A stretch of DNA of 64,000 bases. It comes from Bin5 sp965207495 (lineage in GTDB: Bacteria > Chloroflexota > Anaerolineae > Caldilineales > Caldilineaceae). Below the pieces are notes generated by a model that was not told where the DNA came from, searched no databases, and saw nothing but the letters and a program-made list of their open reading frames with translations. The position numbers were made by a program, and so were the translations under genes. The DNA lies in assembly GCA_965207495.1 (NCBI GenBank), contig OZ242287.1, forward strand, positions 4,836,001-4,900,000, read 5' to 3'. Numbering within the stretch: position 1 is the stretch's first letter; each line of letters begins with the position of its first letter. Shown piece after piece: positions 57,454 through 64,000 of this stretch.

Positions 57454-58065
57454 ATGGTGATCCGGTGCGGAGTTCTTGTCATAGTAAGTTCGACTGATTC
57501 CGTTGATGGGGATGACATTCTGGCTCATGTACAGAGATTGCCGGTCGGCGTTCTGGATGGATACCTGCCCCTGCTCAGTCGAGTTTACAGAAAGCCTCCT
57601 CGCTACCAGTTGGAGGAGACGCTGCGGCAGTGGTGCGATGAAGAGGAGCTGGACCTGATTTTGACGGTGGGCGGCACCTTCCCGGCGCCGGGGCCTTCGG
57701 CGGATGAGATTGTACCCGAAGCCACAGCCGCGGTGCTGGAGCGGTTGATGCCGTCACTGCCGGAGACGATGCGTGCCGGGGCAGCGGGGACGGATCCGAT
57801 GGCGCTTTTGGATAGGGGCGTTGCGGGCATCCGCGGACGGACGTTGATCATCAACCTGCCTGGCGGACAGGCGCTGACTGCGGCGTTTCTGGAAAGTGTA
57901 CTCACTGTGATCCCTGCGGTCATGGCGCGGCTAGGAACGGGAGATGAACAGCCTGCCGCGGAGGACGCGCCGATTGCCCCGCTCCGGGAGGAAGTAAAGC
58001 CCCGCTCCGGGGCCTTAGATCAGGAGGAGTTTGCCGCTTTTCTGCAAAGGCGGCAGAAGAGTTAG
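57454..58065 (+). CDS. MoaB/MogA-like molybdopterin-binding domain protein
   Basis: 203 aa. The middle resembles MoaB/Mog: LILTVGGTFPAPGPSADEIV followed by PEATAAVLERLMPSLPETMR, then GIRGRTLIINLPGGQALT. In true enzymes the loop is GGTG; here the last Gly is Phe (GGTF), and the usual Asp-rich start motif is altered. It may bind a pterin or nucleotide, or have lost activity. The last 45 residues are an acidic/polar tail. Lies between the ribosomal terminator and trxA; no molybdenum cofactor genes are near. Confidence 0.75.
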   Translation: MVIRCGVLVIVSSTDSVDGDDILAHVQRLPVGVLDGYLPLLSRVYRKPPRYQLEETLRQWCDEEELDLILTVGGTFPAPGPSADEIVPEATAAVLERLMPSLPETMRAGAAGTDPMALLDRGVAGIRGRTLIINLPGGQALTAAFLESVLTVIPAVMARLGTGDEQPAAEDAPIAPLREEVKPRSGALDQEEFAAFLQRRQKS

Positions 58066-58135
58066 AAAACAGTAACCAGGACCAGGCGATCGAAGATAGA
58101 ACGTGCAGATTGTAAGAATCGGCCGGGCCGGTATT

Positions 58136-58165
58136 TTGACTTTTGACTTCTGTTGGGCGTAAACT
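58136..58165 (+). promoter_or_regulatory. putative trxA promoter
   Basis: TTGACT (58136-58141), 18 bases, TAAACT (58160-58165, 4/6). TTGACTT is repeated in tandem seven bases later. Start near 58172, leader about 126 bases. Weak but the gene lacks any other visible promoter. Confidence 0.4.
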
Positions 58166-58297
58166 ATTGGTTTGTAGGTTACTCTACAGCCGCGGCAGAC
58201 ATGGATTGATAAGGTAAGTAGAGTCTGGCAAGGTCAAGACGGACCCGTCGGAAAGTTGCAGTTTGTACGCTTGCATACAGGAGTAGGAGACAAGAAA

Positions 58298-58627
58298 ATG
58301 GGCGCGAACACAGTTGTTGTCACGGACGCGAATTTTGAGGATGAAGTCATTCAGTCGGAAACCCCGGTACTGGTGGATTTCTGGGCGGAGTGGTGCGGCC
58401 CTTGCAAGATGATCGCACCGGTGCTGGATGAGATTGCTACCGAGCTTGACGGCAAGCTGACGATTGGCAAGCTCGATGTGGACGAGAATCAGAGCACAGC
58501 GATGGCATTTGGCGTGATGAGTATTCCCACGCTGATGTTGTTCAAGGGCGGCCAGCAGGTGGAGACGATCGTTGGTTTTCAGCAGAAGGCCCAGTTGCTT
58601 GGCAAGATTCAGGCGCATTTGAACTGA
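58298..58627 (+). CDS. trxA: thioredoxin
   Basis: Disulfide reductase, 109 aa. Active site WCGPCK in VDFWAEWCGPCKMIAPVLDE, the cis-Pro loop SIPTLMLFKGG, and LDVDENQSTAMAFGV as usual. The ATG at 58298 has AGGAGA upstream; the frame upstream is not thioredoxin-like. Monocistronic by the look of the promoter and the perfect terminator at 58654. Thioredoxin reductase is not in the window. Confidence 0.97.
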   Translation: MGANTVVVTDANFEDEVIQSETPVLVDFWAEWCGPCKMIAPVLDEIATELDGKLTIGKLDVDENQSTAMAFGVMSIPTLMLFKGGQQVETIVGFQQKAQLLGKIQAHLN

Positions 58628-58653
58628 CGACAGATTGAAATGGATTCGTGCAG

Positions 58654-58682
58654 AGACCTGCCGCGATTGCGGCAGGTCTTTT
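58654..58682 (+). terminator. intrinsic terminator after trxA
   Basis: AGACCTGCCGC (58654-58664) and GCGGCAGGTCT (58669-58679) form a perfect 11-bp stem with loop GATT; TTTT follows. Textbook rho-independent terminator. Confidence 0.9.
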
Positions 58683-58779
58683 CGATCCCTGAGCCGGGTC
58701 CTGCTGTTGGCGTCGGTGGAGGGGCGAATGCGACTCTGCAACATAATGATACCTCACCGCAAATGGAGGAAGCACTGAA

Positions 58780-60150
58780 ATGAGCAGACAGAAGAAGGTA
58801 ATCTTGAGTGAGTCGGAGATGCCGACCCACTGGTATAACATTAACGCCGATTTGCCGGCCGCGGGCGTTGAACTTTCGCCGCCTTTGCATCCGGGTACAG
58901 GTCAGCCGATTGGGCCGGAGGACCTGGCGCCCCTATTTCCCATGTCATTGATCCTGCAGGAAGTCAGCTCGGAGCGCTATATCGAGATCCCTGAGCCTGT
59001 GCGGGACGTTTACAGGATATGGAGGCCGACGCCCCTAATCCGGGCGCATGAGTGGGAGAAGGCTCTGGATACCCCGGCCCGCATATATTACAAGTATGAA
59101 GGTGTGAGCCCCTCCGGCAGCCATAAGCCAAACACAGCGGTTCCGCAGGTCTACTATAACAAGGAGGAGGGGGTATCTCGCCTTGCGACGGAGACAGGCG
59201 CCGGACAGTGGGGCAGTGCGCTCAGTTTCGCCTGCCAGGTCTTCGGGCTGGAGTGCAAGGTCTATATGGTGCGGGTGAGCTATGAGCAGAAGCCATACCG
59301 GAAGGTCCTGATGGAGACATGTGGGGCGGAGGTCGTTCCGAGCCCCAGCCCTGACACGAATGCCGGCCGCCAGATTCTGGCGGAGAGTCCGGACAGCCCG
59401 GGCAGTCTGGGGATTGCCATCTCGGAGGCGGTGGAAGATGCAGCCACGCGTGAGGATACGAAGTACTCGCTTGGCTCGGTTCTGAATCATGTCCTTTTGC
59501 ACCAGACGGTCGTCGGCCAGGAGGCGATCAGCGGGCTGGAGGCGTTCGGGGAGGACTGGCCGGATGTGCTGGTCGGTTGTACGGGGGGCGGCAGCAACTT
59601 TGGCGGCTTTGCGTTCCCATTTTTGAAGGAGAACATCAGCGGCGGCAGGAACGCGCGCGTGGTGGCGGTGGAACCGGCGGCTGCGCCGAGCCTGACGCGC
59701 GGGGTCTATACCTATGATTTTGGCGACACGGCACAGATGACACCGTTGATCAAGATGCACACGCTGGGACACGACTTTGTGCCTGCGCCGATCCACGCTG
59801 GGGGATTGCGCTATCATGGGATGAGCGCGCAGGTAAGCGCGCTGCATGATGCGGGGTTGATCGAGGCGGTCAACGTTCAGCAGCGGGCGATATTCGAGGC
59901 CGCGGTCTCCTTTGCGCGTGCGGAAGGGATCCTGCCGGCGCCCGAACCGGCACATGCGATCTGGGGGGCGATGCAGGAGGCGCTGGCTTGCAAAGAGGGA
60001 GGCGAAAGCAAAGTGATCGTCTTCAATATGTGCGGGCACGGCCACTTCGATCTGGCCGCCTACGAACAGCACCTGGCCGACAACCTGGAGGATTTCGAAT
60101 ACCCGGACGAGGCGATCCGGGCGAGTCTGGAAAGGGTGCCTTCGCTGTAG
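58780..60150 (+). CDS. trpB2: TrpB2-type PLP-dependent tryptophan synthase beta-like protein
   Basis: 456 aa, the longer TrpB2 class, which makes tryptophan from indole and serine and works without TrpA. The PLP lysine is in SPSGSHKPNTAVPQVYY; ATETGAGQWGSALSFA follows; the phosphate-binding loop is GCTGGGSNFGGFAFPF; HAGGLRYHGMSAQVS and FNMCGHGHFDLAAYEQH are typical of TrpB2. No other trp genes are near, so it may salvage indole or act on another substrate. ATG with GGAGGAAG-type site upstream (ATGGAGGAAGCACTGAA). Confidence 0.92.
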   Translation: MSRQKKVILSESEMPTHWYNINADLPAAGVELSPPLHPGTGQPIGPEDLAPLFPMSLILQEVSSERYIEIPEPVRDVYRIWRPTPLIRAHEWEKALDTPARIYYKYEGVSPSGSHKPNTAVPQVYYNKEEGVSRLATETGAGQWGSALSFACQVFGLECKVYMVRVSYEQKPYRKVLMETCGAEVVPSPSPDTNAGRQILAESPDSPGSLGIAISEAVEDAATREDTKYSLGSVLNHVLLHQTVVGQEAISGLEAFGEDWPDVLVGCTGGGSNFGGFAFPFLKENISGGRNARVVAVEPAAAPSLTRGVYTYDFGDTAQMTPLIKMHTLGHDFVPAPIHAGGLRYHGMSAQVSALHDAGLIEAVNVQQRAIFEAAVSFARAEGILPAPEPAHAIWGAMQEALACKEGGESKVIVFNMCGHGHFDLAAYEQHLADNLEDFEYPDEAIRASLERVPSL

Positions 60151-60188
60151 AGGCTCCTGGACTGCGGTTTCCCCGGGAAGGGGTGTGC

Positions 60189-60953
60189 TTAGCCGTGTCG
60201 CGCGGCAAAGAGGACGCTCGACAGAGCCCTCATCGCGAGCAGAAGCAGGAAGATGGCGAGATCGATAGCAGCGACGAGGAGGAAGGCGCCGGTCAGCAGC
60301 TGAAGCGGACCGAAGAGGAAGTTCAGCAGAAGACGTACATTGCGGCCCGACTGATCGACCAGAACGAACAACGCGCCGATGAGAACGATATAGATGCCCA
60401 GTGACTTGAGCGGCGCGCGGTCGCTGGCACTGGGCATCATCGCGTTGGCGATCGCGAAAAGGAGATAGCTCCACCACAGGCTGTCGGGCTTGTGGGCTAG
60501 GCCGTCTACGACGAAGGTCAGCCCGTCCAGCAGCCTGCCGGTACGCCAGGCGAATGCGAGTGTCTGCGTATCGAATACTTGCTCGCCGATCAGTACGATC
60601 AGCGCGGACCCCACCAGAAGGGGGGCCAACCCCACCAGGCTATCCCACACGGCCCCCCCGGACGAGACTGTCACGCTCCCCAAGCCGATGGAATTGCGGG
60701 TGTATTTTGGCCATACGCGGAATTTGCTGGTCTTCAGACCTAAGAGCCTGGCTACCAGCCAGTGGGAGGCCTCGTGGATGAGGATGCCGGGCAGGTAGAT
60801 CAGGAACAGAATCACCATCGCCAGGTCTTCGGAGCCGGTGATCAGATAGACGATTTCCTGGATCAGCAGGCCGATTCGCCAGCTCAGCCACCAGAGGCCA
60901 GCGAGCAGGATGAAGAAGAGTACGAAGAAAAGATATGGGGAGAATGGAGACAT
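60189..60953 (-). CDS. M50-like membrane metalloprotease
   Basis: 254 aa, with about six hydrophobic helices. The zinc motif HEASH lies in a membrane segment (LPGILIHEASHWLVARLLG, about residues 55-72), and a later ANAMMPSASDRAPL resembles the NxxPxxxxD third ligand of site-2 proteases. No PDZ domain. Likely a simple intramembrane protease or an inactive relative; substrates unknown. It follows tpiA on the same strand after 128 bases that include a GA-rich tract (60964-61002). Convergent with trpB2. Confidence 0.75.
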   Translation of the reverse strand: MSPFSPYLFFVLFFILLAGLWWLSWRIGLLIQEIVYLITGSEDLAMVILFLIYLPGILIHEASHWLVARLLGLKTSKFRVWPKYTRNSIGLGSVTVSSGGAVWDSLVGLAPLLVGSALIVLIGEQVFDTQTLAFAWRTGRLLDGLTFVVDGLAHKPDSLWWSYLLFAIANAMMPSASDRAPLKSLGIYIVLIGALFVLVDQSGRNVRLLLNFLFGPLQLLTGAFLLVAAIDLAIFLLLLAMRALSSVLFAARHG

Positions 60954-61081
60954 GAGGCAGGGCGAGGAGAGAGTGAAGAGGAGAGAGGAGAGAGGAGAGA
61001 GAGGCCAATCACTGTCCCAGCTATGTCTCGTTCCTCGCTCCTTACACCAGTTTGCCGTCAGGCAAATCGGAGGGGCGCGGG

Positions 61082-61849
61082 TCAGCCGCCGTAGTGTTCG
61101 GCCGTGATTTTCACCATTTGGGCGTAACTAGCTGCCTCAAGCGATGCGCCACCGATTAGGGCGCCGTCGATATCGGGTTGTTCCATAATTGCGCCGATAT
61201 TGTCCGGTTTGGTGCTGCCGCCGTAGAGGACGCGGGTCGTGTCGGCGACGGCGCCGCCGTGGGATTCGCGCAGGATGTTGCGTACCAGGCCACAGATTTC
61301 GCCAGCCGTCTCTGCGGTGGCGGCCCTGCCTGTGCCGATAGCCCAGATGGGTTCGTAGGCGATTACGAGAGATTGAAGTTGCTCAGCTCTCAGACCGGCC
61401 AGGGCGGCTTGCACCTGTGCGGTGATAATGGCGGCGGTTTGGCCGCTTTCGTTCTGATCGAGGCTTTCACCTACGCAGACGATCGGGGACAGTTGGTGCG
61501 TCAAGGCGGCATGGGTCTTTTTGTTTACGGTTTCGTCGGTCTCGCCGAAGAGTTGGCGGCGCTCGCTGTGCCCGAGGATGACATAGTCGGCGAGGCCCTG
61601 GAGCATGGGCGGGCTGATTTCTCCGGTAAAGGCGCCGCTATCCTGCCAGTAGAAATTTTGGGCGCCGAGAGAGAATGGCATTGCCGACAATATCGCCTTC
61701 AGCGGGTGCAGACAGACGGATGGCGGGCACAGCAGCATCTCCACCGCGGTCGTGTCACCGACTAATTGGACTATCTGGCGCGTGAGGGCGAGCGCCTCGG
61801 CCACGGTCATGTTCATTTTCCAGTTGCCGGCCATCATTGGTTTACGCAT
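61082..61849 (-). CDS. tpiA: triosephosphate isomerase
   Basis: Interconverts dihydroxyacetone phosphate and glyceraldehyde 3-phosphate, 255 aa. MAGNWKMNMTVAEAL with the catalytic Lys, ILGHSERRQLFGE with the catalytic His, VIAYEPIWAIGTGRAA with the catalytic Glu, and LYGGSTKPDN for phosphate are all intact. ATG at 61849. In Chloroflexota glycolytic order it follows gap, pgk and a small unknown gene. The 198 bases before it contain a perfect palindrome TGCCTGCAGGCA (61961-61972) and no gene. Confidence 0.97.
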   Translation of the reverse strand: MRKPMMAGNWKMNMTVAEALALTRQIVQLVGDTTAVEMLLCPPSVCLHPLKAILSAMPFSLGAQNFYWQDSGAFTGEISPPMLQGLADYVILGHSERRQLFGETDETVNKKTHAALTHQLSPIVCVGESLDQNESGQTAAIITAQVQAALAGLRAEQLQSLVIAYEPIWAIGTGRAATAETAGEICGLVRNILRESHGGAVADTTRVLYGGSTKPDNIGAIMEQPDIDGALIGGASLEAASYAQMVKITAEHYGG

Positions 61850-62047
61850 TCTTGGTGTTCTCCGCAGAAGGATGTGTCAGGTGGCGGCGTAAGAAATTGT
61901 GAAGAGGATGCATGGGAGGTGGGTCAGACAGATTTGGCCCTGCTATGGGCGGACTGATTCTGCCTGCAGGCATCCTGCCGCTGCCTCATTACGACAAGTC
62001 TTTTCAGACGAAAACTGAATCTGGCCTCCAGCGGCCGCTTCAGCGTT

Positions 62048-62425
62048 CTAGCTGGATAGGGAGTCGTCGGCTTCCGGATTATCTTCTTCTGGCGGGGCGT
62101 TGAAGCGAATCAGCTCTTCTTCGTACTCCTCCTGGGTTAGCCAACGACCGCCACTGACTTCATGGTGGGAGACTTTTTTGCCGCGGTCGAACCAGATTTC
62201 GACTTCGACTTGGGTAAAACAGCGGTTCTTGCCGGACCCTTGCAGTACTTTGCGGGTGTAGTACCGGTCGTCTTTTTCTTCATCACGGCTGAGACTGTTG
62301 ACCAGATCGATTTCGGCCATGATCGGTTCGCGGCAGCGGTTGCTGTAGACATAGATGGGCAGGGAACGATTGCCGCCTCCGCCGCCGCCAGAAAAGAACG
62401 ATGCCAGTTTTTTTAGAAAGCTCAT
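62048..62425 (-). CDS. small protein of unknown function in the glycolytic operon
   Basis: 125 aa. N-terminus MSFLKKLASFF plus a run of six Gly, then a compact domain: LPIYVYSNRCREPIMAEIDL, RYYTRKVLQGSGKNRCFTQV, EVEIWFDRGKKVSHHEVSGG, and an acidic tail ending EEDNPEADDSLSS. Cys residues at NRCREP and NRCFT could bind metal. Begins three bases after the pgk stop with GGAGGTG inside pgk, so it is tightly co-translated. I do not know a named family; its place between pgk and tpiA suggests a link to glycolysis or simply operon hitch-hiking. Confidence 0.8.
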   Translation of the reverse strand: MSFLKKLASFFSGGGGGGNRSLPIYVYSNRCREPIMAEIDLVNSLSRDEEKDDRYYTRKVLQGSGKNRCFTQVEVEIWFDRGKKVSHHEVSGGRWLTQEEYEEELIRFNAPPEEDNPEADDSLSS

Positions 62426-62428
62426 AGG

Positions 62429-63616
62429 TCACACCTCCTCGTCGTCCAGGGCGGCCACGCCAGGCAGAAGTTTGCCTTCCAGAAACTCCAGACTGGCGCC
62501 GCCGCCGGTACTCACGTGGGAGATTCGCTCGGCCAGTCCGGCCTGTTGTACAGCAGCGGCGGAGTCGCCGCCGCCGACTATTGTGGTGGCTTGGGTCAAC
62601 CCAGCCAGCATTTCAGCGATGGCAACGGTGCCGCGGGCAAAGGGGGAAAATTCGAAGACACCCATGGGCCCGTTCCAGAGAACGGTGCGTGCGCCGGCGA
62701 GACGGTTGGCGAAGTGAGCGACTGTGGCTTCACCGATGTCCAGGGCCATCCAGCCAGTTGGAATCTCGGTCACGCTGACTGTGCGGAAGTCGGCGGCGGC
62801 GGAAAAGCTGTCGGCGACGGTAAGGTCGACCGGTAGTTGAATAACGTCCTCACCGGCGCTGTGCAAGGCCCGGGCCGTGTCAAGCACATCGGATTCGACA
62901 AGGCTGGAACCCATTTGGCAGCCGGCGGCGGCGAGAAATGTGTTGGCCATGCCGCCTCCGATCAGGATGGCATCCACCTTTTGGATGAGCTTCTCGATGA
63001 CGGCGATTTTGTCGCTGACCTTGGCGCCGCCGAGAATGGCGATGAAAGGGGGCTCGGGGTCTTCGAGCGCTTCGCCTAGGTAGTTCAGCTCTTTTTCCAT
63101 CAGCAGACCGGCAACGGAGGGAAGGTGGGCGGCCACGCCGGTCGTGCTTGCATGCGCCCTGTGGGCGCTGCCGAATGCGTCGTTGACGAAGAGATCGCCG
63201 AGGCGGGCGAGGGCTGCGCTGAGCGCAGGATCATTGCTGGTTTCACCGGGGTCGAAGCGTGTGTTTTCGAGCAGAAGAAGCTCGCCAGGGCCGAGGCCGG
63301 CTGCGGCTGCTTCGACGTGGGGACCGGTTGCGGCGCCGCTGAAGCGGACGTCGGCGTCGAGCAGCTGGCTCAACCGTTGGGCGACGGGCCGCAGGGTGTA
63401 GCGGGGATCCGGTTCGCCATCGGGCCGGCCGAGGTGGCTCATCAGGACCAGAGATGCGCCGTGGGTGCTCAGGAACTCTATGGTGGGTAGGGTGGCGCGG
63501 ATGCGGGTATCATCGCCGACGCACCCGTCGGCATCTATGGGCACATTGAAGTCGACGCGGACGAGTGCGCGCTTGCCCTCCCAGTTGGCGTCCCGAATGT
63601 TCTTCTTGCGGGTCAA
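62429..63616 (-). CDS. pgk: phosphoglycerate kinase
   Basis: Makes ATP and 3-phosphoglycerate from 1,3-bisphosphoglycerate and ADP, 395 aa. RALVRVDFNVPID at the N-terminus, LMSHLGRPDG, LFVNDAFGSAHRAHAS, ILGGAKVSDKIAVIE and the nucleotide-binding WNGPMGVFE and TIVGGGDSAAAV are intact, with STGGGASLEFLEGK near the end. TTG at 63616 is the best-fitting start; upstream in-frame codons give no family-like sequence. It follows gap by 31 bases. Confidence 0.97.
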   Translation of the reverse strand: MTRKKNIRDANWEGKRALVRVDFNVPIDADGCVGDDTRIRATLPTIEFLSTHGASLVLMSHLGRPDGEPDPRYTLRPVAQRLSQLLDADVRFSGAATGPHVEAAAAGLGPGELLLLENTRFDPGETSNDPALSAALARLGDLFVNDAFGSAHRAHASTTGVAAHLPSVAGLLMEKELNYLGEALEDPEPPFIAILGGAKVSDKIAVIEKLIQKVDAILIGGGMANTFLAAAGCQMGSSLVESDVLDTARALHSAGEDVIQLPVDLTVADSFSAAADFRTVSVTEIPTGWMALDIGEATVAHFANRLAGARTVLWNGPMGVFEFSPFARGTVAIAEMLAGLTQATTIVGGGDSAAAVQQAGLAERISHVSTGGGASLEFLEGKLLPGVAALDDEEV

Positions 63617-63647
63617 GTCTCCGTGCCTTTGGTGGGTGGGGGTTGAA

Positions 63648-64000
63648 CTAGACGCCCTGGCCAGCAACAAAGGCGGCGAGATCGGTTACGCGGACACTGT
63701 ACGCCCACTCGTTATCGTACCAGGTGACGACTTTGACCAGGTCGCCGTAGCAGGCTGTAAACTCGGCATCGATCACGCTGCTATGCGGGTTGCCCTGGAA
63801 ATCGGAACTGACCAGGGGCTCGTGGCTGACGTCCAGAATTCCGTTCATGGGTCCGGACGCGGCTTCGGAGAAGGCGTCCAGCAGGTCGTCTGTATTGCCC
63901 GGTGAGCTCGTTTTGGCGACAAAATCGACTACGCTGACGGTGGATGTGGGGACGCGCATGGCCATACCGTCGAACTTGCCGTCCAGTTCCGGCACGACGA
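63648..64000 (-). CDS. gap: glyceraldehyde-3-phosphate dehydrogenase (partial, C-terminal part)
   Basis: The last 116 residues or so of GAPDH; the gene runs off the window on its 5' side. Visible are VPELDGKFDGMAMRVPTSTV (substrate/phosphate region), SVIDAEFTACYGDLVKVV and the invariant WYDNEWAYSVRVTDL. NAD-binding and catalytic Cys lie beyond the edge. First gene of gap-pgk-unknown-tpiA. Confidence 0.95.
   Translation of the reverse strand, partial: VVPELDGKFDGMAMRVPTSTVSVVDFVAKTSSPGNTDDLLDAFSEAASGPMNGILDVSHEPLVSSDFQGNPHSSVIDAEFTACYGDLVKVVTWYDNEWAYSVRVTDLAAFVAGQGV

Noticed and set aside
59035..60477. Open frame of about 480 codons antisense to trpB2 and the protease
   Set aside because: Composition is His/Arg-rich shadow sequence and it spans two real genes.
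62405..62416. T-run near the start of the small glycolytic-operon gene as a slip site
   Set aside because: No overlapping downstream frame with protein-like sequence; it encodes part of the LKKLASFF N-terminus.

Overview
The window reads as chromosome of a GC-rich, non-phototrophic member of the Chloroflexota, most likely a Caldilineales/Anaerolineae-type heterotroph. This is an inference from gene content: twin-arginine lipoprotein sugar-binding proteins ending in AAC-AP, several Gfo/Idh/MocA dehydrogenases, a transaldolase/glucose-6-phosphate isomerase pair that looks like one fused enzyme, and polyphosphate glucokinase. There is no rRNA, insertion sequence, CRISPR array or phage gene.

Layout. 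100-1676 (-): proC and yggS, translationally coupled. 1879-15318: a carbohydrate island built around a divergent control region at 10071-10515. Leftwards lie two Gfo/Idh/MocA dehydrogenases, an SMP-30 lactonase, a complete CUT1-type ABC importer and an M20 hydrolase. Rightwards lie a second CUT1 importer and a GH29 alpha-L-fucosidase carrying a ribbon-helix-helix-like N-terminus. 15376-20141: upp, a DksA-type zinc finger protein, ruvB, an orphan MNT nucleotidyltransferase, an unassigned gene and an MTAP-like phosphorylase. 20289-25999 (+): a Gfo/Idh/MocA dehydrogenase, ppgK, tal, pgi and rpiA, a sugar-phosphate block in which tal and pgi are joined by a canonical -1 slippery site. 26146-36303: LysM lipoprotein, beta-propeller-like protein, degenerate J-domain membrane protein, nadK, metallophosphoesterase, a large cNMP/bPH2 membrane protein and uvrC.

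36962-57392 (+) is the translation/transcription superoperon: promoter, tRNA-Thr(TGT), tRNA-Tyr(GTA), tRNA-Thr(GGT), tuf, then the S10, spc and alpha clusters in classical order (rpsJ to rplQ), truA, rplM, rpsI and a strong terminator. infA is missing from its usual place, and rpmJ is present as a 37-codon gene. Hairpins with T-runs before tuf and between tuf and rpsJ suggest internal attenuation. 57454-64000: MoaB-like protein, trxA, TrpB2, an M50-like membrane protease and a leftward glycolytic operon gap-pgk-(unknown)-tpiA, with gap cut by the window edge.

How it fits together: two importers bring in sugars, the fucosidase, lactonase and dehydrogenases process them, and PpgK, Tal, Pgi, RpiA, Gap, Pgk and TpiA feed central carbon metabolism. 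Several promoters share an extended -10 of the form TGnTATAAT; two of them (uvrC and the metallophosphoesterase) place +1 on or next to the start codon, predicting leaderless mRNAs. All functional statements rest on reading motifs by eye; no database search was run.
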